Source: Rubellicoccus peritrichatus | GTDB lineage: Bacteria; Verrucomicrobiota; Verrucomicrobiia; Opitutales; Cerasicoccaceae | NCBI RefSeq assembly: GCF_033100135.1 | Contig: NZ_CP136920.1 | Span: 1,984,001-2,048,000 of the forward strand | Length of the DNA: 64,000 nt | Reading direction: 5' to 3' | Part shown: piece after piece, positions 26,250 to 35,574 of the stretch | How positions within the stretch are numbered: position 1 is the stretch's first letter | Layout: each line of letters starts with the position of its first letter | Program-made: the position numbers and the translations under genes | The notes under the pieces: generated by a model | What the model was told of the DNA's origin: nothing | The model's input: the letters and a program-made list of their open reading frames with translations, nothing else | The model's database searches: none

Positions 26250-27440
26250 ATGCGCTTACTTCGAAGCCGTATGCAAACGAGCGGATTAAAACGCGAGGTT
26301 GGTGTCTTTGGCGCGGTGCTGCTTGGACTCGGATCGATTCTGGGGACGGGCGTTTTCGTTGTCGTAGGTTTGGGCGCTGGTCTTGCAGGCTGGGGTGTGG
26401 TTCCGGCAATAGTGCTGGCCGGGCTTCTGGCAGTTTGCAACGGGCTGAACAGTGCGCAACTAGCAGCGGCTCATCCTGTGTCTGGAGGAACTTATGAGTA
26501 CGGGTATCGTCTTTTGACGCCGGGCTTGGGCTTTACGGCGGGATGGTTGTTCCTGCTGGCCAAAAGTGCATCCGCGGCGACGGCTGCACTGGCGATCGGG
26601 CATTACTTTTTTCCGAGATTCGAAGTCATTATTGCTTTGTTGATTATCGCCGGAATGACCGCGCTTGTGCTAAATGGAGTGCGGAGAAGCAACTTGCTCA
26701 ATGCGGTTATTGTCGGCCTGACTGTTCTGGCGATTGTCATTTACAGTCTGTTTGGTTTATTCGGAAATTCGGGCACATGGGATGGTGGTTTTTCCGCTTT
26801 GGGAACTCTTGAGGCCGCGGCTTTGTTATTCGTCGGATACACCGGTTACGGTCGAATTGCGACGATGGGAGAGGAGATATCCAATCCACGACGGAATATT
26901 CCACGTGCCATGTTTTGGACCCTTGGGGTATCAGCACTTTTGTATGTCGGAGTTGGCATCGCCAGTGCCCGTTCGGTGCCGACCCCGATCTTTTGGAAGG
27001 TTGCTGGAATTGTCGCCATGCTTGGTGTTCTCCTGAATCTGATCCTTGGTTTATCGCGGGTGCTTCTGGCGATGGGACGACGCGGTGATATGCCAACACT
27101 TTTTGCCAAAGTGGATGCGTCTGACCAGCCGCGTGCTGCCGTCATAGGGATCACTGTGATCATCGTTGTGCTCAGTCTTATGGGTAGCATTCAGCTGGCA
27201 TGGTCGTTCAGTGCATTTACCGTCCTTTGTTATTACGCCTTGACCAATCTTGCTTCGTTGAAACTCGGCTCAAAGCAGCGCTTGTATCCGAAGTGGATTG
27301 CCTGGTGTGGTTTGGCGGGATGTCTGTTTCTGGCCCTTTGGGTGCCAATACCGGTTATGTTAAGCGGGCTTTTCTTAATTTTTATCGGCTTGGTCTGGCA
27401 GTACTTTTTCAAGCGGATAGCCACGAAGTCGTCTTTTTAA
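26250..27440 (+). CDS. APC superfamily amino acid permease
   Basis: A 396-residue integral membrane transporter with 11-12 helices. The first helix GLGSILGTGVFVVVGLGAGL contains the unwound GTG substrate-binding motif of the APC (LeuT-like) fold. PVSGGTYEYGYRLLTPGLGFTAGW and MGEEISNPRRNIPRAMF are family blocks between later helices. It is probably a proton-coupled amino acid or amine importer. ATG 26271 (MQTSGLKREVG) is an alternative start. It precedes the MFS gene by 3 bases, so the two are probably co-transcribed. Confidence 0.88.
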   Translation: MRLLRSRMQTSGLKREVGVFGAVLLGLGSILGTGVFVVVGLGAGLAGWGVVPAIVLAGLLAVCNGLNSAQLAAAHPVSGGTYEYGYRLLTPGLGFTAGWLFLLAKSASAATAALAIGHYFFPRFEVIIALLIIAGMTALVLNGVRRSNLLNAVIVGLTVLAIVIYSLFGLFGNSGTWDGGFSALGTLEAAALLFVGYTGYGRIATMGEEISNPRRNIPRAMFWTLGVSALLYVGVGIASARSVPTPIFWKVAGIVAMLGVLLNLILGLSRVLLAMGRRGDMPTLFAKVDASDQPRAAVIGITVIIVVLSLMGSIQLAWSFSAFTVLCYYALTNLASLKLGSKQRLYPKWIAWCGLAGCLFLALWVPIPVMLSGLFLIFIGLVWQYFFKRIATKSSF

Positions 27441-27443
27441 GTA

Positions 27444-28649
27444 ATGTCAAAAAACGAAGGAAAATCCTCTTTTCAATTACTTGATAGTGCATCGGCGGTT
27501 GGTTTTTTAGCTTACTCTGCAAGTGTGACCGTAACGCCGATTTCGTTGGTCATTCTGGCCAACGAGTTGAATTTCTCTCTGACTGCTGGAGGAGCACTCG
27601 AAGTGGCGCGGAGTGTCCCACTCTTTGCCATGCTGCTAACCGCTGCCGTGGTTGCTGGTCGTTGGGGCAAGGTGCGGGCATTGGCTTTCAGTTGCTTTGC
27701 TCTGGCTGCGGGTATGTGGATGTACAGCTTTGCCCATAACTATACTTTTGTATTAATCGCCCTGGCTCTTTTGGGAGCGGGTGGTGGGCTGCTGGAGGCG
27801 CTGATCAATCCGTTGACCCAGGACTTGCATCCGAAGGACTCCGGGCGCTACTTGAATATCATCAATGGATTCTGGTCGATCGGTGTGCTGTTAACCGTTT
27901 TGATTGGTGGTGAACTGCTGACGCGCGACGTATCCTGGCGCTTTCTTGTGGCAGGGCTTGGTGTATTGAGTGCGCTTGCTGGTTTTTTCTATATCGTTGC
28001 GAGACATCAACAGCCGGAGGGTCCGCGTCATCGAGCAAGCGATGTGCTGGGTCATAAGATGGAGATACTTCGCTTGAAGCATTTCTGGACCATCGTGCCT
28101 ATGATGTTTTTTGGTGGAGCAGTGGAGGGCGCCTATTTGTTCTGGTCAGCCAGTTACATTCAGATTGATTTTGAAGCGAGTCCCCGCGCAGCTGGTATTG
28201 GAACGGCGCTTTTTGCGATGGGCATGATCATCGGTCGCTTTGCTATTGGGTGGCTTTTGAAGCAGGAGTCGCTTTGGCGCTTGATTGTTGGTTCTGTGAT
28301 ACTGGGTTTTGTTGTGAGTTTGGCTGTGCCTTTCACTGATAGTTTGTGGCTGCTCTATGGATTGTTGTTTTTAGCCGGTTTGAGTGTTGCGAGTTTCTGG
28401 CCTTCGATTCAATCCTACGCAGCTGATCGTCTGCCGGTAGAAACGACATCGCTTTTCATTCTGCTTTCCTGCGCCGGCCTTCCAGGCTTCGCCTTTGCCT
28501 CATGGCTCTTGGGTTATATCGGTGAACATGCGGGGCTAACATGGAGTTTTGGCACGGTGCCGATTCTCTTTCTATTGCTTGGTATTTTCTCTCTGGTTGA
28601 GCGAGAGATGGACTCGCATTCTAGACAGTCTCAAAAAACGAAAGCCTAA
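27444..28649 (+). CDS. Major facilitator superfamily transporter
   Basis: A 401-residue permease with 12 predicted helices. The first half contains the helix PISLVILANELNFSLTAGGALEV and the loop 2-3 motif AGRWGKVRALAFSC, a variant of the MFS motif. The second half begins HFWTIVPMMFFGGAVEGAYLFW after a short central loop. It resembles the sugar or nucleoside-type MFS seen in Bacteroidota and Verrucomicrobiota, but the substrate is not determinable. It follows the APC permease in one operon. Confidence 0.85.
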   Translation: MSKNEGKSSFQLLDSASAVGFLAYSASVTVTPISLVILANELNFSLTAGGALEVARSVPLFAMLLTAAVVAGRWGKVRALAFSCFALAAGMWMYSFAHNYTFVLIALALLGAGGGLLEALINPLTQDLHPKDSGRYLNIINGFWSIGVLLTVLIGGELLTRDVSWRFLVAGLGVLSALAGFFYIVARHQQPEGPRHRASDVLGHKMEILRLKHFWTIVPMMFFGGAVEGAYLFWSASYIQIDFEASPRAAGIGTALFAMGMIIGRFAIGWLLKQESLWRLIVGSVILGFVVSLAVPFTDSLWLLYGLLFLAGLSVASFWPSIQSYAADRLPVETTSLFILLSCAGLPGFAFASWLLGYIGEHAGLTWSFGTVPILFLLLGIFSLVEREMDSHSRQSQKTKA

Positions 28650-28650
28650 G

Positions 28651-28726
28651 GGTAGCGTCCAGCGTCCTCGCTGGACACATTTGTTGAGAGGCAAAGTCAT
28701 ATCCGGCGAGGACGCCGGACGCTACC
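28651..28726. repeat. Long intergenic hairpin after the MFS gene
   Basis: Arms 28651-28675 and 28702-28726 pair over 25 bp with two G-U wobbles (GGTAGCGTCC outer end, CTCG core). It is placed between convergent genes like the hairpin at 24746-24811 and opens with the same GGTAG. Confidence 0.7.
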
Positions 28727-28751
28727 TATTCCTGCCTCAATGAGAATCGCT

Positions 28752-30116
28752 CTAGGCCGTCTCCGAAAGATGAGTATTGAGCCAGGCCAATGCTCCTTCT
28801 ATGTCCTGAAAAGCTCCGTCAAGTTGAGCTTCGTAAGCGGTTTTGAGGATTTCGCCGAAATGTGTTCCAGGCTTCAGGCCGTGATCAATTAAATGACGAC
28901 CTAGGATAATCGGTTCTGGGGCGGCATCTTTGACTGCCAGGTCTTCAGCTCGCTTTTTAAGCCAGGTCCCTGCTTCAGAATCAGCAGAAAGAGGAGGGCG
29001 GCCACCCATGTCAGCATCAACAACCCGAAGCAGGCGATCAATACGCTTCACCAGTCGGGCCAGGCGTCTTATAGCGGCATCGCCAGCATCGGTTTTGTAA
29101 AGCGCGTTCGGGCGCATGTGCGCCTCAACCAGTGGCAGAACTTCTTCGATGATGGCTTTTTCGTCAGTTAGACGCCGGAGGAAGCTTTCTGCTGGGCGTA
29201 AACCTACGGTTTCATGTTTGGGTGAGCGGATGCGTCCATCTTCATCGACAATGGTGGTCATTGGTTTGCCAAAGTCGTGACAAAGGACGGCTAAACCAAC
29301 AATGAGATCCTCCCAGTCGTCATTGATTCGGTTACGGGCGAATGTATCAAGGCAGTGCGAAGTGTGGGTCCACACGTCACCTTCGGGATGCCATTTTGGG
29401 TCCTGTTTGCAATCGATTAGCGCCTCAAGCTCTGGGAAATACTTTACCCAGCCCACGTCTTTAAGGAAGTTGAGACCAGCAGTCATGTCGACTCCACGTA
29501 GGAAAAGTTTCTTCCATTCCTCGAACAGCCGTTCCTTGGGTAAGCCTTCTGGCTCAATGTTTTGGCATAGGGTTATTGTTTCGGGAGCCGGAGTTAATCC
29601 GAAGCGTGCGACAAATTGCATGCCGCGAAGTACCCTTAATGGGTCTTCGGAAAACTTATCCGAGACATGCCTTAATTGGCGTTTTTCGAGGTCTTTCTGA
29701 CCGTCATAGGGATCGATGATTTCATTGGAAAGTGGGTCCCACATGACTGCATTCAAGGTGAAGTCACGCCTTGAAGCGGCTTCCTTGAAGGACATTTGCG
29801 GATCGCCTTCGACCGTGAAACCTTTGTGGCCGGTGCCGGTCTTGGACTCGCGTCGCGGCAGGCTGACGTCGATGGGCAAGCCTTTGAGTTTGTAAACTGC
29901 GAAAGCCTTGCCGACCCGATCGGCTCGAAAGTGTTGATTCAGAAGTGTTTCCAGCGCTTCTGATGAGAGTCCGTAGACTTCGATATCGATGTCCTTAGAT
30001 GCGATCCCGAGCAAGGCATCGCGCACCCAGCCACCAACAAACAATGCCCGGCCACCTGCCTGGCGGACGGTCTCGGCGATTTTTAGTGTTTCTTCCTGAG
30101 GCGTGAGTTGGATCAC
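28752..30116 (-). CDS. CCA tRNA nucleotidyltransferase / poly(A) polymerase family with HD domain
   Basis: Adds or repairs the 3' CCA of tRNA. The class II nucleotidyltransferase head has [26 protein letters not shown] (metal-binding DxD), followed by [14 protein letters not shown] and [17 protein letters not shown]. The C-terminal half carries an HD phosphohydrolase-type domain ([20 protein letters not shown]), as in the E. coli-type Cca. I chose GTG 30116; TTG 30122 is two codons upstream. It may act as a CCA-adding or only A-adding enzyme, which motifs alone do not settle. Confidence 0.88.
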   Translation of the reverse strand: MIQLTPQEETLKIAETVRQAGGRALFVGGWVRDALLGIASKDIDIEVYGLSSEALETLLNQHFRADRVGKAFAVYKLKGLPIDVSLPRRESKTGTGHKGFTVEGDPQMSFKEAASRRDFTLNAVMWDPLSNEIIDPYDGQKDLEKRQLRHVSDKFSEDPLRVLRGMQFVARFGLTPAPETITLCQNIEPEGLPKERLFEEWKKLFLRGVDMTAGLNFLKDVGWVKYFPELEALIDCKQDPKWHPEGDVWTHTSHCLDTFARNRINDDWEDLIVGLAVLCHDFGKPMTTIVDEDGRIRSPKHETVGLRPAESFLRRLTDEKAIIEEVLPLVEAHMRPNALYKTDAGDAAIRRLARLVKRIDRLLRVVDADMGGRPPLSADSEAGTWLKKRAEDLAVKDAAPEPIILGRHLIDHGLKPGTHFGEILKTAYEAQLDGAFQDIEGALAWLNTHLSETA

Positions 30117-30144
30117 GCTCAAGGTTTAAGCACAGACAGGGCGG

Positions 30145-30399
30145 TTAGAACCAGCCCTTTTTGCCATTAACGTAAGTCGCGACGAATTCCTCATCGGTTT
30201 TCGTCAAATACATGATCCCTTCGATCAGCCCGATGATGCCCATGATCCATGCGAGCATACCAAAGCTGATGATGGAAACGAGGAGCATAATGACTCCCTC
30301 TTTGGTATATCCGAGGATGAACTTATGGACGCCTAAGGCGCCGAGGAGAATGCCGCATATTCCGGCTGGTAGTTTACTGCTAGCTGCTGGATCTGCCAT
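30145..30399 (-). CDS. TM2 domain membrane protein
   Basis: An 84-residue protein with the TM2 layout: PAGICGILLGALGVHKFILGY (helix 1 with the GxxGxHKFYLG-type turn), a short polar turn and IISFGMLAWIMGIIGLIEGIMYL (helix 2). The N-terminus is short and polar. Function unknown, widespread in bacteria. It is 23 bases upstream of the CCA-adding enzyme gene and may share a transcript. Confidence 0.88.
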   Translation of the reverse strand: MADPAASSKLPAGICGILLGALGVHKFILGYTKEGVIMLLVSIISFGMLAWIMGIIGLIEGIMYLTKTDEEFVATYVNGKKGWF

Positions 30400-30549
30400 A
30401 GTTTTAGGTAGTTAGTATGTGTTCAGATGAACTCCAATTATCCCTGCTATTTCTTTTGAGGCCAAGATAAAAAATTTGTGATTTAGTAATCTTGAGTTCG
30501 TGACCTAATTTAGTAAGGATTTGACATTTGACCCGACTGAATCTCTACT

Positions 30550-31269
30550 ATGGAAACTTTGACCGTGGATTTACCAGTAGAAAACCAACATCTTGAATCG
30601 ACCACTGCCTCACAGCGAGTGCGCTGGGCGTTGGATGAGTTTGGGGATGAACTGGCGATGAGCACCAGCTTTGGCGTCCAGTCAGCGGCAACTTTACATC
30701 TGGTGACATCGATCATTCCGGATATTCCAGTGATTTTCATCGATACCGGTTATCTTTTCCCCGAGACCTATCGTTTTGCTGATGAGCTCACCGAGCGCCT
30801 TAAGCTCAATCTCAAGGTTTATACTCCCAAAGTGACGGCTGCCCGTCAGGAAGCGCTCTGGGGTAAGCGTTGGGAAAAGGGTGTGGCTGAATTGGAGGCT
30901 TACAATCTGGATAACAAGGTAGAGCCGATGAATCGTGCCTTTGCCGAACTGGGTGCGGTTGGCTGGATTTCGGGCCTGCGTCGTGCCCAATCGACTACAC
31001 GGCAACACCTGCGCGTGGCGGAACGCCAGAACAAGACCTTTAAGATTCATCCGATCATCGATTGGAACGATCGGGACGTCTATCAGTATCTAACTGAGAA
31101 CGGGTTGCCTTATCATCCACTTTGGGATGAGGGTTACGTCTCTGTCGGTGATGTTCACAGTACGTCAAAACTGGGTGAAGGTATGAGTGCCGAGGAGACT
31201 CGTTTCAACGGTATGAAGCGCGAATGCGGTCTTCACGAGCTCAGTAATCGTGTAGATTTCCAGATCTAG
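30550..31269 (+). CDS. cysH: Phosphoadenylyl-sulfate reductase (CysH)
   Basis: Reduces PAPS to sulfite in assimilatory sulfate reduction. The adenylyl-binding loop is [16 protein letters not shown], followed by [20 protein letters not shown], the arginine-rich [11 protein letters not shown] and [15 protein letters not shown]. The catalytic cysteine is in the C-terminal ECGLHE. The paired cysteines of the iron-sulfur APS-reductase type are absent, so a thioredoxin-dependent PAPS reductase is favoured. Of 239 residues, typical. No other cys genes are adjacent. Confidence 0.92.
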   Translation: METLTVDLPVENQHLESTTASQRVRWALDEFGDELAMSTSFGVQSAATLHLVTSIIPDIPVIFIDTGYLFPETYRFADELTERLKLNLKVYTPKVTAARQEALWGKRWEKGVAELEAYNLDNKVEPMNRAFAELGAVGWISGLRRAQSTTRQHLRVAERQNKTFKIHPIIDWNDRDVYQYLTENGLPYHPLWDEGYVSVGDVHSTSKLGEGMSAEETRFNGMKRECGLHELSNRVDFQI

Positions 31270-31278
31270 GGTACCGCG

Positions 31279-31965
31279 TTACTGGCGAAAGATCCACTGA
31301 CCTGTGCTTTGGACGTAGAACCCACGGGTCTTGTCTTGATAAACGAAATAAACCCAGGAATTCTGCTCAGTAGAAAACATCCACGGATATTGGAAGGCTT
31401 CGTAATAGAGCCATCCAATGTCAGCCAAGGGTGAGTATAGCCAGGCTGAGATGGCCGTTGCATCATCACTGGGCGCAATCCAGCCCAGGCCTTGATCTTG
31501 ATAAAGCCAGGGAGTGGCACCAGCGTAGATCAATCCAAGCGTGCTATTTTGGAAATAGCTGTTCCCCAGATTTTCTGCGGTATTAAGGAGCCCCGAAACC
31601 ATGGTGACCCGAAAGAGATTCGACTCCACTGAATTGGTGGAATTTGATGCCCTCAGACGATACTGATGTGTTGTGCCGGCAGCGGCCTTGGGGAGGATGT
31701 AGCCCCATTTATAGGTTCGCATCCCGTTGATATTACGCGTCTCAGTGCTTCCTGAACTCACATCAAAATCATCAAACGGGCTTCCGCTTACGAATTCCAC
31801 AGTTGGCGTTTCTGTCGAATTGATGGAAAATTCAATCGTGAATGACGATGTCTCCCGTGGTGCGTAGATATCGGTTGGTTGTGCCGTAAATGATATTGCC
31901 GAGTCCTGCGCAAAAACAGGTGTGGCTAAAATTAGAGAGTAAGTAAGGAGAGTTGCAGGTTTCAT
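31279..31965 (-). CDS. Secreted protein with C-terminal Trp/Tyr-rich repeats
   Basis: A 228-residue exported protein with signal peptide KPATLLTYSLILATPVFAQ. An Ig-like domain (TSFTIEFSINSTETPTVEFV) is followed by short repeats rich in GW(L/I)-Y: GLIYAGATPWLYQDQGLGWI, LADIGWLYYEAFQYPWMF and NSWVYFVYQDKTRGFYV. Such repeats recur at the C-termini of secreted proteins of Opitutae, as I recall, and may bind carbohydrate or anchor proteins. It is convergent with cysH, 10 bases apart. Confidence 0.7.
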   Translation of the reverse strand: MKPATLLTYSLILATPVFAQDSAISFTAQPTDIYAPRETSSFTIEFSINSTETPTVEFVSGSPFDDFDVSSGSTETRNINGMRTYKWGYILPKAAAGTTHQYRLRASNSTNSVESNLFRVTMVSGLLNTAENLGNSYFQNSTLGLIYAGATPWLYQDQGLGWIAPSDDATAISAWLYSPLADIGWLYYEAFQYPWMFSTEQNSWVYFVYQDKTRGFYVQSTGQWIFRQ

Positions 31966-32122
31966 GATTAATCGAGAGTTCCATTAAAGCGGCTTTATTC
32001 CATCTTGTTTGCAGTCTGTCGTCTATGGAATCTTTTTCTTGGCCAATGAAGCACACTTTTCTCTTGCCCTTGAGGTGACTGGTCGGCATTTTGCTCGGCT
32101 TTTCAATTTAACAGAAGACCTC

Positions 32123-32293
32123 ATGCCAAGAGAAACCGTAATCCTAGAATGTTCGGAAGCCCGCAAAGAAAACAAGCCGGTCTCCCGTTACATGACCACA
32201 CGTAACAAAAAGCTCCAGCAGGAAAAGGTGGAGAAGATGAAGTACAATCCAAATCTTCGCCGTCATACGCTCCACAAGGAGATCAAGGGCTAA
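32123..32293 (+). CDS. rpmG: 50S ribosomal protein L33 (bL33)
   Basis: A 56-residue ribosomal protein: [37 protein letters not shown] and [15 protein letters not shown] match bL33. ATG 32123 has the purine-rich GAAGACC 3 nt upstream; the longer open frame from 32009 is not conserved. Zinc-binding CxxC pairs are absent, so this is the zinc-independent (C-minus) type. Followed by an intrinsic terminator. Confidence 0.93.
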   Translation: MPRETVILECSEARKENKPVSRYMTTRNKKLQQEKVEKMKYNPNLRRHTLHKEIKG

Positions 32294-32335
32294 GCCTGCT
32301 GAATTTCAGTGACCCGTTTGGAACGGGCAAAAATG

Positions 32336-32363
32336 AAGCCGGGTTACTTATCCCGGCTTTTTT
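32336..32363 (+). terminator. Intrinsic terminator of rpmG
   Basis: Stem AAGCCGGG/CCCGGCTT (32336-32343 with 32352-32359) and a T-run to 32363. A second hairpin CCCGTT-TGG-AACGGG (32312-32326) lies just before it. Confidence 0.85.
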
Positions 32364-32628
32364 AGTTGGCTGCTGTCTTCAGTGGAAATGGTTTTTGCGT
32401 GTCGTTGCGTCTGGATTGGCGCCATTCATCGCGATGTTTGCGAATCCAATCAAGGAGCGCTCGCTCAAATCCTACATCATAACCTGCTTTTTCGCTTTCG
32501 ATCCACTTATGACGCAAAATTTCCTCACGCTCAGCGAGGAATTCTTGATAAAGATTAGAACGGCGCACGAAATCTCGTGATCCACTCTGCTCTTTGCGCT
32601 TTTTGGCTTTCATGATTAGCGATAGCAT
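32362..32628 (-). CDS. Hypothetical basic helical protein
   Basis: An 83-88 residue highly charged protein. ATG 32613 (MKAKKRKEQSGSRDF) is a likely start, ATG 32628 the longer one. NLYQEFLAEREEILRHKWIESEKAG and the motif DVGFERALLDWIRKHRDEWRQSR indicate two or three helices. This ending is reminiscent of small uncharacterised proteins that precede metabolic genes in diverse bacteria, but I do not recognise the family with confidence. Convergent with rpmG. Confidence 0.6.
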   Translation of the reverse strand: MLSLIMKAKKRKEQSGSRDFVRRSNLYQEFLAEREEILRHKWIESEKAGYDVGFERALLDWIRKHRDEWRQSRRNDTQKPFPLKTAAN

Positions 32629-32760
32629 GCCTTTGGAGTTTGTTCCACAGGCAAAGCATTCAGGTTAAATATAGGTGTAATACCCTCTGTTCTGGATGTA
32701 AAGCTTTTCTACATTATAGTGCTTCAAACTTTTTCACAAGGTTGTGAACAACTTTTTGGG

Positions 32761-33831
32761 CTATTTTAACTTCGCCATGACCGATTCAGCCATTTTTGTG
32801 AAAGATTGGGCCACATTCCCTTCCGGATAGCTAATCATCGCCGGGATTCCACGGTCTCCACCTTCGCGAATAACGGGATCCAGTGGGATTTGTCCGAGAA
32901 AACTGGTTTCCAGTGCTTCAGCGGTGTGTTCTCCGCCGCCTTGGCCAAAGATATACTGCTGTTCACCATCCTTACCGAGGAGATAACTCATGTTTTCAGC
33001 AACACCGAGTAGGGGGACGTTGACTTTTTCAAACATAGTGGCTCCGCGTCGGGCAACACTGACGGCGACCAGTTGGGGCGTTGTAACGATAACGGCTCCG
33101 TCCAGAGGAAGCGTTTGGACGAGGGAAAGTTGAGCGTCTCCAGTCCCGGGTGGAAGATCGACGACCAGAACATCCAGATCTCCCCAGGCGACGTTGGCAG
33201 CAAACTGCTGAATCGTCTTCATCACCATTGGCCCACGCCAGACAACAGGAGTCGATTCGTCGATTAACAGCCCCATGGACATCATTTTGATGCCAAAGTT
33301 TTCTACTGGAACCAGAGACTCCCCGTTGACTTCGGGTCTGCTCGATACGCCCATCATCATAGGGACGGAAGGGCCGTAGATGTCGCAATCCATAATTCCG
33401 ACGCGAGCGTCACCAGATTCGGAGCGCAAAAGTTTTTCGAATGCACAGGCGAGGTTTACCGCAAATGTAGACTTTCCGACGCCACCTTTGCCACTGGCAA
33501 CCGCAATGATATGTTTGACGCCCTTCATTGCCTGCTGGGCCGGGCCAGTAACATTTCCGCTGCTTGGGCTACCGCCTGGCGGTGTTTTTGGAGTACTTAC
33601 CGTGACGCGAACCTCGGTATTATCGACGCCATCCAAAGCTAACAGTGTGTTTTCGACATCCGCCTTCAACTGAGTTGGTACGCGAGGATCGGCTGTGGTT
33701 ATCGCCATGGAAACCGTGGCGACACCATCGGCAAAGTCTACTCCCTTAATCAGTCCGAAGGAGACAATATCCCGGCTGAAGCCAGGATATTTGATGGATT
33801 TTAATGCTTCGTTGATTGTGTCAGTATTCAT
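32761..33831 (-). CDS. Mrp/ApbC family P-loop ATPase (iron-sulfur carrier)
   Basis: Scaffold/carrier ATPase for iron-sulfur cluster delivery. The N-terminal DUF59 domain (residues 1-80) precedes a ParA/MinD-type P-loop: IAVASGKGGVGKSTFAVNLA. Walker B is DVLVVDLPPGTGDAQL, and ENMSY and the FGQGGGE motif are present. ATG 33831 with AGGAAAG 8 nt upstream is the start; the frame is open to 33924. Unusually, the CxxC normally between ENMSY and FG(H/Q)GGG, which binds the cluster, is missing (LLGKDGEQQY occupies the site). Confidence 0.9.
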   Translation of the reverse strand: MNTDTINEALKSIKYPGFSRDIVSFGLIKGVDFADGVATVSMAITTADPRVPTQLKADVENTLLALDGVDNTEVRVTVSTPKTPPGGSPSSGNVTGPAQQAMKGVKHIIAVASGKGGVGKSTFAVNLACAFEKLLRSESGDARVGIMDCDIYGPSVPMMMGVSSRPEVNGESLVPVENFGIKMMSMGLLIDESTPVVWRGPMVMKTIQQFAANVAWGDLDVLVVDLPPGTGDAQLSLVQTLPLDGAVIVTTPQLVAVSVARRGATMFEKVNVPLLGVAENMSYLLGKDGEQQYIFGQGGGEHTAEALETSFLGQIPLDPVIREGGDRGIPAMISYPEGNVAQSFTKMAESVMAKLK

Positions 33832-33959
33832 CAAGTACTTTCCTAAAGGCGAAAAGGTTGTGCGGACCGCTGGAGGTTGCAACGTCGCATCTTCGTTTTT
33901 TTTGAGAAGCCTCCAAAACACCATTGCCTGGCTTTCGGACTCGGTTCTAGGTTTATGGC

Positions 33960-35165
33960 ATGTCTTTCAAGCGCTTTCCGATTCTTTTTCTAATTGCCCT
34001 GTCTTTCAGCTTTTCCGGTCTGTCTTCTGCTCAGAATTATATCCAAGGTGATGACATTACCCATCAGCTTTCCAGGAAGGAGAAGGCTATTTCGATCAAA
34101 AGTAGTAATCCTTCATGGGCGGCATTGGCGCAAAAAGCTTTTTCGACGCACGGTGCCTTTCGTTTGGCCAAAGGAGAGAATCCTAATTTCACACTTACTT
34201 TTAATCCAGCTGGTCCTAATACTTGCCAGCTGGTGATTTCATCCGGTCGACCAGCCAAGGTGTTGTTTGAGAAAAACGTGACTGGTCCATCAGAGAGTCA
34301 GGCGTTGCTCATGGCCTGTGATCTCGCTGTTCAAAAAACCATTGGTATCCCAGGTTACTTTGCAGGCAAGATCGCTTTTGTTGGCGACAGAAGCGGGAAC
34401 CGTGAGATTTGGACGACTGATCTTTTCTTTAAAAATGCACGTCAGGTGACTTCGGATGCCTCCAAGTCTGTGAGTCCTCACTGGTCTCCCGACGGTAAAA
34501 AAATTCTTTACACGGGATACTACAAGACAGGCTTTCCTGATTTATATTTGATCAATCTGGCCTCAGGTCAGCGTACTGTTTTTGCCAGTTTCAAGGGAAC
34601 CAACACAGGTGGTGTTTTCAGTCCCAACGGAAGCAAAGTGGCGATGATTCTTTCGGCCAAGGGATATCCTGAACTGTATGTTGCCGGAGCGAATGGCAAA
34701 AAGCCGAAGGCCTTGACCAAAGGTAAAGCAGTTGAGGCAAGCCCTGCCTGGTCTCCCGATGGAAAACAAATTGTCTACACAAGCGATCAGATGGGAGGTC
34801 CACAGCTTTTCCTTATTAATGCGCAGGGCGGAAGACCAAAGCATTTGTCGACTCGTCTGAGTGGTTATGTTGATGAGCCGGATTGGAATCCACGTGATCG
34901 CAACAAAATTCTTTTCACTGCTTCAACTCGTCTGGGGTATCAGATTGGGCAACTTGACTTAGGGTCCGGCAGAGCAAACTGGATAACGAACGCAGGCGAT
35001 AATAGCGAGGCTGTTTGGCTCAATGATGGTCGGCATATTGTTTATGTTCAACGCCAGGGCAAGTGGAGTGGCATGCGAATACATGATACAGTTACCGGAA
35101 AAGATCGTGCATTGCATTCCGCTTCTTTCGGCAATGCTTATCAGCCGGCTTTTGTTTATCCGTGA
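33960..35165 (+). CDS. tolB: TolB-like beta-propeller protein
   Basis: A 401-residue periplasmic protein with signal peptide MSFKRFPILFLIALSFSF...SSAQ. The N-terminal alpha/beta domain (residues 25-125) is followed by repeats GKIAFVGDRSGNREIWTTD, SPHWSPDGKKILYTGYY, SPAWSPDGKQIVYTSDQ and AVWLNDGRHIVYVQRQ, which form a WD-like propeller. TolB links Pal to the Tol system during envelope constriction. No tolQRA or pal genes are adjacent, so the assignment is to the family and a Tol role is inferred. Confidence 0.85.
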   Translation: MSFKRFPILFLIALSFSFSGLSSAQNYIQGDDITHQLSRKEKAISIKSSNPSWAALAQKAFSTHGAFRLAKGENPNFTLTFNPAGPNTCQLVISSGRPAKVLFEKNVTGPSESQALLMACDLAVQKTIGIPGYFAGKIAFVGDRSGNREIWTTDLFFKNARQVTSDASKSVSPHWSPDGKKILYTGYYKTGFPDLYLINLASGQRTVFASFKGTNTGGVFSPNGSKVAMILSAKGYPELYVAGANGKKPKALTKGKAVEASPAWSPDGKQIVYTSDQMGGPQLFLINAQGGRPKHLSTRLSGYVDEPDWNPRDRNKILFTASTRLGYQIGQLDLGSGRANWITNAGDNSEAVWLNDGRHIVYVQRQGKWSGMRIHDTVTGKDRALHSASFGNAYQPAFVYP

Positions 35166-35194
35166 TTGGAATTGGTATCTTGGTCTGAAATTCG

Positions 35195-35542
35195 TCAGGC
35201 GAAAGTATCGCCATTCCAACCCCACATGGATCTTTGGGCGTCGTTGAATTTGACGTAAACGCGATCACCCGGGATGTCCAGTTCGTCAGAAACGAACTGG
35301 CAGAATTCTTTGGCGAAGATCTTGGTCTTGTCAGCTTGCAGACCAATTGACTTTAGTTCGAGGTAGGCGAGGGGAGCAGAGCTACCAGCAAAAAGCATAG
35401 GCACTTCATCCTTGAGTGCGACCATAACGTATTCTTCTGGTTTGCCGAGGACACTGGCAACAAGTGCAGAGGACTTCTGCAAAATAATGGTTTGCTGCTC
35501 TGCGTCTAGCTTCCGGTTTGTTTGAATATTTAGATAAGGCAT
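35195..35542 (-). CDS. MIF/tautomerase superfamily protein
   Basis: A 115-residue protein of the macrophage migration inhibitory factor family, with phenylpyruvate tautomerase-like activity expected. The start ATG 35542 puts Pro in position 2, where the mature enzymes need an N-terminal catalytic proline (MPYLNIQTN). YVMVALKDEVPMLFAGSSAPLAYLELKSIG and DRVYVKFNDAQRSMWGWNG are conserved MIF blocks. It is encoded 30 bases after the histidine kinase gene in the same direction and could be co-transcribed; the link is unexplained. Confidence 0.85.
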   Translation of the reverse strand: MPYLNIQTNRKLDAEQQTIILQKSSALVASVLGKPEEYVMVALKDEVPMLFAGSSAPLAYLELKSIGLQADKTKIFAKEFCQFVSDELDIPGDRVYVKFNDAQRSMWGWNGDTFA

Positions 35543-35574
35543 ATCAGGATTGTAGACATCATCATATGAAGTCG

